64,000 bases of DNA from Flagellimonas pelagia (GTDB lineage: Bacteria; Bacteroidota; Bacteroidia; Flavobacteriales; Flavobacteriaceae): assembly GCF_003584135.1 (NCBI RefSeq), contig NZ_QXFI01000026.1:372001-436000 (forward strand), read 5' to 3'. The notes under the pieces were generated by a model. The model was not told where the DNA came from. It saw only the letters and a list, made by a program, of their open reading frames with translations, and did no database searches. Of the stretch, positions 1 through 9,362 are shown in pieces (position 1 is the first letter of the stretch; every line of letters starts with the position of its first letter). Made by a program: the position numbers and the translations under genes.

Positions 1-890
1 TTGAATGTTCCGTCTTTTTGATTGATGTAGAGATAATCCCGTTCATAAAAATCGTTCGAAACGTAAATGTCAGGATAGAGGTCACCATTGAAATCTGTCA
101 CCAAAACTCCAAGACCAAAACCAATAAGACTACCGTAGATTCCGGCTTCTTCACTGACATCCACAAATTTGCCATTATCGTTTCTTAAAAGCATATCTCC
201 CACTCCCTTGAAGATATCTGGAACCCCTTCCCAATCTTGGGCCCTAACGTCTCGCTGTTCGGCATAACCAAGGCTACTTACCGGAATATTGCTATTGTTC
301 AGGATGTAAGCGTCCAAATCCCCATCCTTGTCATAATCAAAAAAGGAGGCATGAGTGGTAAACCCGGTTTTGGCGAGATTGTATTCCTCCGCTTTTTCGG
401 TAAAGGTGAGGTCCCCATTGTTGATGTAAAGGTCATTGTCATGGTTATTGCCTTCCATGTTACCGGCATTACAGACATAAATGTCCAAAAGGCCATCTTG
501 GTTTATATCCACCATGACCACACCAGTGGACCATGGTTTGTTTCCCGTTACCCCCGCACTTTCGGAAATGTCCTCAAACTGGAAGTTGCCCTTGTTCAAG
601 TAGAGCCGGTTGGCCACCATGTTCCCGGTCAGATAGATGTCCTGAAGGCCATCATTGTTGATATCACCAATGGCCACACCGCCACCATTGTAAAAGTTTC
701 TGTATTTGAAAATATTGAAATTCTTTTGGTTTTCTACCTTGTTTACGAAGGTCACACCGGTTTCTTCCGGGGTCAACAGGGTATAGAGCGTTTCGGTTTG
801 CTCTTCTTGGGTCTCTTGGTCAGCCTCCTTGTTTTTGCATGCCAGGGAGAGTATCATCAAAAGGCATGGAACGGCATATCTCAGTTTCAT
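1..890 (-). CDS. FG-GAP/VCBS repeat lipoprotein, C-terminus outside window
   Basis: The reverse-strand frame is open from an ATG at 890 to the left edge, so only about 296 N-terminal residues are seen. The start has a lipoprotein signal with lipobox LSLAC (Cys18). The rest carries calcium-binding FG-GAP/VCBS repeats of the type DINNDGLQDIY, DINQDGLLDIY and DYDKDGDLDAY, which usually form a beta-propeller. Its ATG directly follows the stop of the upstream paralogue, so the two are almost certainly co-transcribed. It is a paralogue rather than a fragment of that gene because it has its own lipobox and repeats the same domain order. Function is unknown; such proteins are common next to SusCD loci and are thought to be surface-exposed binding proteins. 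Confidence 0.9.
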   Translation of the reverse strand, partial: MKLRYAVPCLLMILSLACKNKEADQETQEEQTETLYTLLTPEETGVTFVNKVENQKNFNIFKYRNFYNGGGVAIGDINNDGLQDIYLTGNMVANRLYLNKGNFQFEDISESAGVTGNKPWSTGVVMVDINQDGLLDIYVCNAGNMEGNNHDNDLYINNGDLTFTEKAEEYNLAKTGFTTHASFFDYDKDGDLDAYILNNSNIPVSSLGYAEQRDVRAQDWEGVPDIFKGVGDMLLRNDNGKFVDVSEEAGIYGSLIGFGLGVLVTDFNGDLYPDIYVSNDFYERDYLYINQKDGTF

Positions 891-3800
891 CTATTGTGCT
901 GTTTTTTTCACTAAAAAAATGGGAGCCTCGTTGTTCAATGAAATGATGAACACCTCTTTCCCATTCATATTTATTTTTTCAATTGTTCTGGCAGCGCCGG
1001 AAATTCCTAAGTTATGCTTCCAACTTATGTTGCCACTTTCATCATTTTGCAATAAAAACCCGTGTGAAGCGTCTAATCTACCAAGTTGGGTGCTTATCTC
1101 AAAATTATTGCCTACCATTAATATTTCATTAATCGTTTGTTTATCGTTCTTGTCCAGATAAATATCATTCACCGTGGATGACTGTGCCAACCATGGTAGT
1201 TCTTTGGTTGCAAAGTTGCCTTTTCCGTCATTTTCGAAATAAGATGTACCCAGGACATACACCTTCCTTTTAGTGGATTGGTCCAATTTATCCTTGCCAA
1301 AAAGTTCCTCGAGGGAGGCCTTGGCAAAATCTTTATAGAATAGAAACTTCTTGTTTAAAAAAGGCATTTGCTTCGCTAGCTCGTCCTTGGATGAAAATGC
1401 AGTTTCCTTATCGCCGTGAAAATGGGTCACCACGGTTTCAATGGAGCCGTTGCCATCAAAGTCATTGATATAAAGGGTAATGGGTTTCTCTACGGAGGCA
1501 TGGAATTTAGTGTTCAACCCCCAATTGCCTGCCAGTATGTCCATATCCCCATCATTGTCCAAATCAGCGAGCTCAAGGCAGTTCCACCACCCATTGGTAT
1601 TTTCGAGCCCATTGTCTTTTTGTTTTACAAGGTATTGGCCATTGTTCATAAAAACAGTAATGGGATTCCAATGCCCTGCCACAATAAGATCAGGAAAGCC
1701 ATTTTTATCCAAATCGGTCCAAACTATATCCTTTACATTGCCTATATCTTTAAAATCTGGGGCAAAAGTGGAGGTCATGTCCTTAAAATTTCCATTACCA
1801 TCATTCTCTAAAATGAACTGATTGGATTTTATCCCGAATTTTGCGGGAACATTGTTGGAAGCAATGCAAAGATCTAAATCCCCGTCTTTATCCATATCAA
1901 CGGCTACCACTTTGGAAGCATTGACCTCTATGCCGTCAAACTTGTTTATTTCTTTGGAAAATTTGCCGTTTTCATTCCTGTAAAATCTGGGTTGAAGGGG
2001 TTTTCCACGGGTAAATTCATTTCCACCACTTACCACGACGAGGTCGAGGTCCCCGTCATTGTCCGCATCGAAGAAGGCCTGGTCAATGTCCTCATTGATA
2101 GCGTCAGGTCCGAACAGTTCGGGCTGATGTTCTTTAAAAGAGCCTTTTTCGTCCTGAAGGAAAAGTGCCGAGGCCTGATTTTTACCTCCACAGATGAACA
2201 GATCTTCCTGTCCATCATTGTTGATGTCCGCTACGGAGATTGAAGGTCCTTCGTTGGAGTAGGAAAAGGGAACCAAGGGGTTCCGGTCGAAGTCGAGCGA
2301 CGGATACTCTTTATGTACAAAGTCAATCGGGTTTTCCATTTTTGCATACTCTGATAGAGTGGATTCGGTTCGATTTTCGTAAAAATTTCCCGATGCATTG
2401 GATATGGATACTTCCAAAGTTCTGTTGGCCTCAATATTAAGCAAGGTTTCATAAGCGCCCCCAGGCCATACAATCTGGATGGAATCGAGGATTGAATCCC
2501 GCCCAACACCAAAATTCAAAGAATAGTCCTTGGCGGAAAGAAACCCTCTTGTTACTATATTTTCTTGGACCGCCTGCCCATCCTTTTGATAAACAATGGC
2601 TTTGGCTCCAAGGCCCAAACGGTTCTCGGGGCTTCCTTTAAATTTAATTTTGATAAAATTGTTCCCGGTCAAGGTGTTTTCCATCACAAAGGCCTCTTGG
2701 TTAACATTGTTCACAACCACATCCAAATCTCCATCGTTGTCCAAGTCGGTATAAACGCAACCATTGCTAAATGACGTTATTTGAGGTGCCCAAGAGTCGG
2801 TGACATTCGTAAAGGTTGCACTCCCGTTATTCTTATAAAAGTAATTCTGGACTTTTTTGGTAGGTAAACGATCGATCAGTTCCATATCCTTGTCGGTAAG
2901 CCCTTTTTCTATGGTTTTCTGGATCTCTTCATTAGAAATGTAATTGATATAATCCATATCATTGGTCACACCCTGTATCCCATTGGAAATGAATAAATCT
3001 TTAAAGCCATCGTTGTCAAAATCTGCAAAAAGGGCACCCCAGGACCATTCTGTGGCATCAATACCGCTAAGGTTCGCGATTTCCCCAAAATTTTCCCCAT
3101 CTAGGTTTAGTAGCAAGGCATTCTGCATGTATTGTGGTGCAAAACCGTTTCTCAAATATTGTTGATAAACGGGATAGGGATACTCCAGACCGGAGGTTTT
3201 ATAGGTTTCAAGATCTTCGGGCAACATGTCTAGGGATAAAATGTCGGAGAGGCCATCATTGTTGATGTCCGCAATGTCATTTCCCATGGAGAAATGGGTG
3301 GTATGCCCCATTTTTTTATCGTCCTCGGAAATGGTTTCTTTAAACGTACCATCTTTTTGATTGATGTAGAGATAGTCATTTTCAAAAAAATCATTCCCAA
3401 CATAGATGTCCAAATATCCATCATTGTTGATGTCGCTTATGGCCAATCCCAATCCATAGCCAATGGCTCCCTGAAAAATGCCAGCTTCTTTTGAAACGTT
3501 TGAGTAGTGTCCATCATCGTTTCTATAAAGGATATCGCCAGACATGGAATCCACTATTTTTCTTTTGGACCCTTTTCCATAAGATCGGTTGGGGTTAACC
3601 GAGTGGTTCATCAGGTACATGTCCAGATCCCCATCAAGGTCGTAATCAAAAAAAGCAGCTTGGGTAGCATAACCAATGAAGTCCAGGCCATAATTGGATG
3701 CTTCTTCCTTGAAGACAGGAACTCCTTTTTCATTGTTACCTTGATTGATATAAAGTAGGTTTTGTCCCTGGATACTCCCGTGGTCGCCCACTTTACAGAT

Positions 3801-4187
3801 GTAAAGGTCCAAAAGACCATCGTTGTTAATGTCGACATGAGTAACCCCTGTGGTCCACCCTGTATTGTTATTAATATGTGCTGCGGTGGTGATATCCTCA
3901 AATTGAAAATTCCCCTTGTTCAGGTATAATTTATCCGATCCTTGGTTGGATGTAAAATAAAGGTCGACCAAGTTGTCCCCATTAAAGTCGCCCGCGGCAA
4001 CTCCCGCCCCGTTATAGAAGTAGAGATAGTTAAGAATATTTAGTTCCGGGGTTTGTGTGAGTTCATTTTTGAACGTAATCCCGGTATAACTGGAATCTTT
4101 TAGTTCAAACAATGTTTTAGGTCCTGATTTTTCACAGCAAACCAAGGTTAGTATCACCCCGAGAACAAGCCAGTACGGTTCTCTCAT
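891..4187 (-). CDS. FG-GAP/VCBS repeat lipoprotein with UnbV/ASPIC domain
   Basis: About 1098 residues. I place the start at the ATG at 4187, which gives a compact lipoprotein signal ending LTLVC; an in-frame GTG at 4205 would add six residues. There are numerous DxNxDGxxD repeats (DFNGDNLVDL, DINNDGLLDLY, DYDLDGDLDMY), then an UnbV/ASPIC domain at about residues 520-600 (RLGLGAKA, IVWPGG), then more FG-GAP repeats. Predicted outer-membrane-anchored calcium-binding beta-propeller. The next paralogue starts at the base after its stop. The susCD terminator lies between this gene and susD, so the pair probably has its own promoter. Substrate and role cannot be told from the sequence. Confidence 0.93.
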   Translation of the reverse strand: MREPYWLVLGVILTLVCCEKSGPKTLFELKDSSYTGITFKNELTQTPELNILNYLYFYNGAGVAAGDFNGDNLVDLYFTSNQGSDKLYLNKGNFQFEDITTAAHINNNTGWTTGVTHVDINNDGLLDLYICKVGDHGSIQGQNLLYINQGNNEKGVPVFKEEASNYGLDFIGYATQAAFFDYDLDGDLDMYLMNHSVNPNRSYGKGSKRKIVDSMSGDILYRNDDGHYSNVSKEAGIFQGAIGYGLGLAISDINNDGYLDIYVGNDFFENDYLYINQKDGTFKETISEDDKKMGHTTHFSMGNDIADINNDGLSDILSLDMLPEDLETYKTSGLEYPYPVYQQYLRNGFAPQYMQNALLLNLDGENFGEIANLSGIDATEWSWGALFADFDNDGFKDLFISNGIQGVTNDMDYINYISNEEIQKTIEKGLTDKDMELIDRLPTKKVQNYFYKNNGSATFTNVTDSWAPQITSFSNGCVYTDLDNDGDLDVVVNNVNQEAFVMENTLTGNNFIKIKFKGSPENRLGLGAKAIVYQKDGQAVQENIVTRGFLSAKDYSLNFGVGRDSILDSIQIVWPGGAYETLLNIEANRTLEVSISNASGNFYENRTESTLSEYAKMENPIDFVHKEYPSLDFDRNPLVPFSYSNEGPSISVADINNDGQEDLFICGGKNQASALFLQDEKGSFKEHQPELFGPDAINEDIDQAFFDADNDGDLDLVVVSGGNEFTRGKPLQPRFYRNENGKFSKEINKFDGIEVNASKVVAVDMDKDGDLDLCIASNNVPAKFGIKSNQFILENDGNGNFKDMTSTFAPDFKDIGNVKDIVWTDLDKNGFPDLIVAGHWNPITVFMNNGQYLVKQKDNGLENTNGWWNCLELADLDNDGDMDILAGNWGLNTKFHASVEKPITLYINDFDGNGSIETVVTHFHGDKETAFSSKDELAKQMPFLNKKFLFYKDFAKASLEELFGKDKLDQSTKRKVYVLGTSYFENDGKGNFATKELPWLAQSSTVNDIYLDKNDKQTINEILMVGNNFEISTQLGRLDASHGFLLQNDESGNISWKHNLGISGAARTIEKINMNGKEVFIISLNNEAPIFLVKKTAQ

Positions 4188-4308
4188 TTTATCTTTCAAT
4201 AGCACGGGTCAAGATACTTATTTCCATAGGGAATAGAAGTATTGGAGATATTAATGTTTGTCAAAAAAAGAATTAATAAACGACTAATAGAATGAAAAAT
4301 GGCAAAAA

Positions 4309-4336
4309 GGAAAGGCCACCGATCGGTGGCCTTTCC
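4309..4336 (-). terminator. Terminator of susCD transcript
   Basis: A perfect 28-base palindrome (GGAAAGGCCACCGA and its complement) lies 34 bases after the susD stop. On the reverse strand it is followed by TTTTTGCCATTTTT, the form of an intrinsic terminator. It separates susCD from the VCBS genes. Confidence 0.85.
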
Positions 4337-4369
4337 ATGTTTATAAAAACAGCTTAAACTTTGATAATG

Positions 4370-5890
4370 TTAGTATCCTGGGTTCTGAACCAAGTTAGGG
4401 TTAGAAATGATAGCTGTTGCAGGAATTGGGAACAAGTTTTTGGTTTCATCACCGGAAACCTCTTTGTATGACCAAGGAGCGGTAAATTGCCCAAAACGGA
4501 TCAAATCGTTTCTTCTCCATTGCTCACCATACAATTCCCTTCCTCTCTCATCAATAATGTCCTGTTCTGTAACACTGCCGATTGGGCTAGCTCCCCTAAG
4601 GGTTCTAAGCTCGTTGATCAAGGCAGTGGCATCTCCACCACTTCTAAAGGTTGCTTCCGCCTTCATCAAATGGGCATCGGCATAACGGAATACGATTTTG
4701 TGGTTAGCGAAGGCGCCGTTGGCAGGGTTGTATTTGATTACCCTGATACCGGTTCTTTCATTGTTACCCAACAATCCTGGTAGTTCTTTGGTGAACACAA
4801 GAGGTGCACCGGTCCTGTCCTTGTAGGCATTACCATTGGCATCGTATTGTTGACCAATCAAGAACCCATTTCCAATACCGTAATTGGTACCGTCAGTAGG
4901 CACAAATCCTCTTCTTTCCTCTTGACCTGAACCAGGGACATTGATGTTTGGATCACCTTCGAACAAATCGTAGAATTCAGCGATAGTGGTGAATCCGTTC
5001 CATCCACCCGCTTGGTCGGGAACAATTTGATTGTAGTGCAAGGTATCCCAAATGTTGTTACCAACGCTTGAGGTAGTAAACCAGATGGTTTCGTTGTTTA
5101 CGGAATCCTCAAACAATTCAAAATATCCCTCTTGCAAATCAAAACCTTCGGCTTTAATGTCATCAACAAGGCTGATTACTTGGGCCATGTCTGAAGCATC
5201 AGCTGTTCCGGTTCCGGTGAAAATGTGCTTGTTCAAGTAGAACTTGGCCAAAAGGAGCATGCCTGCTGCTTTTGAGGCACCGACCAAATCGGTACTTGGG
5301 CCAATCGAAGGAAGATCGGGAATGGCTTCGGTCAAATCCTTAACCGCAAAGTCAAATGCTTCTGCACGACTCATTACGGTTGGGTTCACATCTGGACCTT
5401 CATCTGGGGTCCTGAAAGGAACTTGTCCGAACATATCGATCAACCAAAACATACTGTAAGCCCTTATGAATTTAGCTTCGGCGGCTTGTTGTGCGGTCGG
5501 GTTACTTCTGCTATCGATAATGGTAGTAGCATTGTAAACATTCCTGTTTTGGTCGTTCCAAGTGTTTTTTACCCTTTGGTGGGTTGGACTCCAAGTGTGG
5601 GAGTGCAACGTCCTCCAAACCCCATTATCTCCCCAGTCGGTTCCACGGGTAGGTACCACGAACTCATCTGAACTTACCTCGGTAAGAGCATAAAGGTTTT
5701 CTTGGCTCTCTGTTTGGCTTCTTACGGCATTGTATAGGTCCGTAAGTGTACCACCAGCGTCCACTCCATTGAACTCACCACTCAAATCGGCGAATATGGA
5801 GTCGGTCTGTTCTATCTCCAAATTGGTACAACCGACCATTGCCAGCGCGATTGCCCAAATGTATATTTTGTTTAGTTTCAAAGCTTTCAT
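4370..5890 (-). CDS. RagB/SusD family nutrient-uptake outer-membrane lipoprotein
   Basis: 506 residues with a lipoprotein signal whose lipobox is MVGC (Cys21). Length, the TPR-like helical composition and the C-terminal KNLFPIPATAI segment fit the SusD/RagB family, which caps the SusC channel at the cell surface and binds the incoming glycan. It starts 12 bases after the susC stop on the same strand, the usual order. No SusE or SusF gene follows. The divergent GH65/GH13 genes suggest a starch- or maltodextrin-type ligand, but the sequence does not prove it. Confidence 0.95.
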   Translation of the reverse strand: MKALKLNKIYIWAIALAMVGCTNLEIEQTDSIFADLSGEFNGVDAGGTLTDLYNAVRSQTESQENLYALTEVSSDEFVVPTRGTDWGDNGVWRTLHSHTWSPTHQRVKNTWNDQNRNVYNATTIIDSRSNPTAQQAAEAKFIRAYSMFWLIDMFGQVPFRTPDEGPDVNPTVMSRAEAFDFAVKDLTEAIPDLPSIGPSTDLVGASKAAGMLLLAKFYLNKHIFTGTGTADASDMAQVISLVDDIKAEGFDLQEGYFELFEDSVNNETIWFTTSSVGNNIWDTLHYNQIVPDQAGGWNGFTTIAEFYDLFEGDPNINVPGSGQEERRGFVPTDGTNYGIGNGFLIGQQYDANGNAYKDRTGAPLVFTKELPGLLGNNERTGIRVIKYNPANGAFANHKIVFRYADAHLMKAEATFRSGGDATALINELRTLRGASPIGSVTEQDIIDERGRELYGEQWRRNDLIRFGQFTAPWSYKEVSGDETKNLFPIPATAIISNPNLVQNPGY

Positions 5891-5902
5891 AGAAATTATT
5901 TT

Positions 5903-8900
5903 TTAAAAAGTTGCGCTAATACCCAATGTAACGGTTCTTGCTCTTGGGAAAGCCGTGTAGTCGATTCCAAGAGATGGGATGTTGTTCAAAGACTTTGGTA
6001 CGTTGACCTCTGGATCAAGACCTGAATAATCTGTGATAATGAACAAGTTTTGGCCGATCATTGACAAACGAAGACTCTTCAAAGCTCCTTGACCGCTCAA
6101 AGGTACATTGTAGCTTAAGGAAGCATTTTGCAACCTTAGGAAATCACCTTTTTCCAAGAATCGGGTCGAAACGTCAGCGGCATTGGCATTGGATTCACCG
6201 TTGGTAAGCACATCTTTTGTAATGTTTTTACCCACACCGATAATACCTGCAGTGAAGTAAGCATTTTGGGTGTTGTTATATACGTAGAAACCATATTGGC
6301 CTGAAAGGAACGCGTTGAAATCCCAGTTCTTGTATGAAACACTGGTATTGATGCCCAAGGTAACTTTAGGCAAAGCACTTTTACCCACAAACTCTTGAAC
6401 ATCACCGTTTGGATAAAGGGAAATACCGTTTGCATCAAATCCTCCAAATTCCCTTAGATAATATGAGAAAAGAGGATGTCCGCCGGCCAAAAGTTGTGCA
6501 TAGGCACCTGTTAGACCGTTACCGTTGATTTCACCGGTTTGGATCAGACCATCAAAATCTTCTACCATATTATCATTATAAGCTCCATTGACACCTAAGT
6601 TCCAAGTCGCATCTTCGGTTTGGATGATATCGTAGTTCATAGAAACTTCCACACCTTTATTGATAACCTTTGCATCCAAGTTTCCAAAGTAGAAATCCTG
6701 TGGTGATGGCTGCGCTGCCTCTTGTTGAAGCAATAGGTCGTTGGTTACTTTATGATAAACGTCTACACTACCGGTAAACCTATCATTGGCAAAACCAAAG
6801 TCGATACCGATGTTGGCTTGGCTGGTCTCTTCCCATTTCAAATCATCATTCGTAAATGATTGGATAGAAAGCCCAGGAGGGTTGATGTTCTGGTTTTGAT
6901 CGATTCCGATGCTGGCAAAACGCTGTCTCAAGGTGAAGTTACCATATCCAAGACCTTCTTGGTTACCTGTGATACCGTAACCCAAACGAAGTTTCAATGT
7001 TGAGAAGGCATCACCAATAAAATCCTCCTCGTTCAATTTCCAGGCAAAAGCACCTGAAGGGAAGTACCCATACTGGTTGTTGGGCCCAAAACGGGAAGAA
7101 CCATCTACCCGAAGGGTACCCGTAAGAATGTACTTGTCGGCGATGGTATATTCGGCTCTACCGAAGAACGATTGTAGCTCGTCGGTGTTGTCATAATAGT
7201 CGCCAGCAACTGCACTGATCGGAACACCACCTGGGGATGTTACCGATTCGTTTTGAGAAACGGTTGGGAACAAACGATTGACGAAAGTTCCACTACTATT
7301 GTATCCAAATTGCTGGTAAGAACCGGTTAGCTGGCTTTCAATAGTGGAAGCGGCAGTGCCCAAGTCAGAAATCATTTGGTTCAGATCATTAGAGCCAAAA
7401 CCAAGGGCGGTTATATTTTTCCCCTCTCTCTGGTAGCTCTGGAAGGAATAACCCACCAAGGCGGTCAAATGGGAATTTTCGAATTCCTTGTCATAAGTAA
7501 AGGTAATATCAAGGAGTTTGCCGGTAACATCTTTGGCACTAAGTGCTCCTTGTCCTTGACCTGGGGCATTCCCGATACCTGTTGATAATCCAGATTGTAC
7601 CTGATATTTCTCTGAAGTTGACTTGTCGTATCCTACGGCTACCTTTCCTTTTAGTTCGGGAGTTATACTGTATTCCGCGGAAACATTCCCCAAGAATCTA
7701 TCGGTATGGGTAACATCGTCATAGTAATTCAACAATTGTAAAGGGTTGATTTCACTACCCCCAGTGGTAAATCCAGTCCTAGCAGGCCAAGTTGGATTGG
7801 CAAAGTAGGCTGCGCCGATCAAATCCCCAGTGGATCCTGAGTTGTTACTAATGGCACCACCATCATCATTGACCCTTGATACAGTTAATGTTGCATCCAA
7901 TTTCAATTTATCATCTAAGAAACGCTGTGAAGCGTTGATCCTACCGGTAAGTCGCTCTTGTGCATACCCTTCAACAACACCAAACTGTTTACCGTAACCG
8001 AAAGAGGCACGGACATTTCCACTTCCATAGTTTTTGGAGTAGGAAAGGTTTTGGTTTTGAGAAGCCGTACTTCTAAGAATAAGCTCTTGCCAGTCCGTAT
8101 CGTAGCCATAATCCAATGCATTGGGGTCTCCACCATAATTTGGCAAAGCGCTCAAAAATTCGTCCCTGTTAAGAAGATCAAATCTTTTGGCTGGAGTTGA
8201 GTAGCTCAAGTTTGAAGTGAACTCAAACTGTCCTTTGCCAGACTTACCGCTTTTTGTGGTGATGATAACAACACCATTTGCACCCCGGGAACCGTAGATG
8301 GCAGTTGCGGAGGCATCCTTAAGGATACTGATGCTTTCGATATCGTTGGGGTTAAGGAAGTTCAATGGGTTTTTAGCTGAACTTGTACCTGTACCAACAT
8401 CCGCACCACCAGCTGAAGTATCCTCACCGGAAAGTGGCATGCCATCCACTACAAAGAGTGGGTTGTTGTTGGAACGAACGGAGCTTGTACCCCTAATCCT
8501 TACGTTAATGCCTGCTCCAGGCTCCCCACTGCTCTGTGTAATTTGAACACCCGCAGTCTTACCTTGGATCAATTGCTCCGGAGAAGCAATCACCCCTTGG
8601 TTGAAGTCGTCTGCCGTAACCACGGCAACAGCACCAGTTGCATCCTTAACCGTGGTCTGACCATAACCAATGATCACAACCTCGTCAAGGGCCTGTGCAT
8701 CTTCCTCTAAGGTTACATTAATAGTAGATTGGCCATTGACCGCTATTTCCACGGTCTTAAAGCCAATGTAACTAAACACTAAAGTAGCCGTACCATCGAT
8801 GCCATTTAGGGTGTAATTACCGTCAAAATCGGTCTGCGTACCATTGGTAGTACCTTTCACCAATACGCTTGCCCCTGGCAAAGGTCCGTTTGCGTCAGAA

Positions 8901-8989
8901 ACGGTACCTGATACTGTCTGAGCCTTTATCATGCCAAAGCATAAGAATGCCCCAAGCAACAAAAAGCTTTTTAGTAGCGTAATCTTCAT
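5903..8989 (-). CDS. SusC/RagA family TonB-linked outer-membrane transporter
   Basis: 1028 residues. A signal peptide (about 1-23, ending IKAQ) is followed by a carboxypeptidase-regulatory-like beta-sandwich (about 27-100, GTVSDANGPLPGASVLVKG), a TonB-box-like DEVVIIGYG, a plug domain with RIRGTSSVRSNNNPLFVVDG and the SILKDASATAIYGSRGANG motif, and a 22-strand-type barrel ending in aromatic LGISATF. It imports oligosaccharides into the periplasm using TonB energy together with SusD. The upstream region shared with lacI contains a Bacteroidota-type promoter and a LacI-type operator, so local sugar-responsive control is likely. Confidence 0.97.
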   Translation of the reverse strand: MKITLLKSFLLLGAFLCFGMIKAQTVSGTVSDANGPLPGASVLVKGTTNGTQTDFDGNYTLNGIDGTATLVFSYIGFKTVEIAVNGQSTINVTLEEDAQALDEVVIIGYGQTTVKDATGAVAVVTADDFNQGVIASPEQLIQGKTAGVQITQSSGEPGAGINVRIRGTSSVRSNNNPLFVVDGMPLSGEDTSAGGADVGTGTSSAKNPLNFLNPNDIESISILKDASATAIYGSRGANGVVIITTKSGKSGKGQFEFTSNLSYSTPAKRFDLLNRDEFLSALPNYGGDPNALDYGYDTDWQELILRSTASQNQNLSYSKNYGSGNVRASFGYGKQFGVVEGYAQERLTGRINASQRFLDDKLKLDATLTVSRVNDDGGAISNNSGSTGDLIGAAYFANPTWPARTGFTTGGSEINPLQLLNYYDDVTHTDRFLGNVSAEYSITPELKGKVAVGYDKSTSEKYQVQSGLSTGIGNAPGQGQGALSAKDVTGKLLDITFTYDKEFENSHLTALVGYSFQSYQREGKNITALGFGSNDLNQMISDLGTAASTIESQLTGSYQQFGYNSSGTFVNRLFPTVSQNESVTSPGGVPISAVAGDYYDNTDELQSFFGRAEYTIADKYILTGTLRVDGSSRFGPNNQYGYFPSGAFAWKLNEEDFIGDAFSTLKLRLGYGITGNQEGLGYGNFTLRQRFASIGIDQNQNINPPGLSIQSFTNDDLKWEETSQANIGIDFGFANDRFTGSVDVYHKVTNDLLLQQEAAQPSPQDFYFGNLDAKVINKGVEVSMNYDIIQTEDATWNLGVNGAYNDNMVEDFDGLIQTGEINGNGLTGAYAQLLAGGHPLFSYYLREFGGFDANGISLYPNGDVQEFVGKSALPKVTLGINTSVSYKNWDFNAFLSGQYGFYVYNNTQNAYFTAGIIGVGKNITKDVLTNGESNANAADVSTRFLEKGDFLRLQNASLSYNVPLSGQGALKSLRLSMIGQNLFIITDYSGLDPEVNVPKSLNNIPSLGIDYTAFPRARTVTLGISATF

Positions 8990-9030
8990 AAATAATTAAT
9001 TTTAAGTTTAGTTAATTTTAATTCAAGTGT

Positions 9031-9061
9031 TAAACATATATAAAAATAATGTTAATCAAAA
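9031..9061 (-). promoter_or_regulatory. Candidate Bacteroidota promoter of susC
   Basis: On the reverse strand a TTTTG (-33-like, 9057-9061) is followed after 18 bases by TATGTTTA (9031-9038), seven of eight matches to the TAnnTTTG -7 element of Bacteroidota. The predicted start would leave a leader of roughly 35 bases before the susC ATG. Call made by eye. Confidence 0.5.
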
Positions 9062-9082
9062 TTTAAGCATATCGCAATGTAT

Positions 9083-9100
9083 CACGAAAACGGTTTCGTG
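9083..9100. promoter_or_regulatory. LacI-family operator between susC and lacI
   Basis: CACGAAAACGGTTTCGTG is an 18-base near-perfect palindrome (8 of 9 positions) with a central CG step, the usual form of LacI/GalR-family operators. It is centred about 30 bases upstream of the -33 element proposed for susC and about 270 bases before the lacI start. The upstream position would suit activation of susC, or control of a lacI promoter on the other strand, better than simple blockage of susC. Confidence 0.65.
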
Positions 9101-9362
9101 TTAATAACTTTAGATGTATGAGGGGTTGATAAAACTTATTGAGCACATTTGTTTAAATCACAAAATAACTTAAGATATTTGATGAAATCCATAACACGAC
9201 CACTAATATAGTGTTTTTATTTTTTGATTGTGTTAACGTTTCAGGGATTGTTCCCTTGCCGTTATCCTGTGTTTTTGTTAAAAAAGGGATTTTGCTCGTT
9301 TCTTTTTTTCAATATTGAGTAATTTCCCGCGCTGATGCCAAACGGACTAAATTTTTATCACT
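9101..9362. other. AT-rich divergent intergenic region upstream of lacI
   Basis: Together with the susC promoter and operator this makes a 373-base gene-free stretch. I see no convincing ORF or hairpin in it, and no second copy of the operator. It must hold the lacI promoter; several T-rich tracts could serve, but none fits the TAnnTTTG consensus well. Confidence 0.5.

Noticed and set aside
237-914. Forward-strand open frame over the VCBS gene
   Set aside because: It is a shadow of the reverse-strand FG-GAP repeats; the repeated Asp/Asn codons read as Val/Ile on the other strand.
891-4187. The two VCBS genes as one gene broken by a frameshift
   Set aside because: Each has its own lipoprotein signal and repeats the same domain order.
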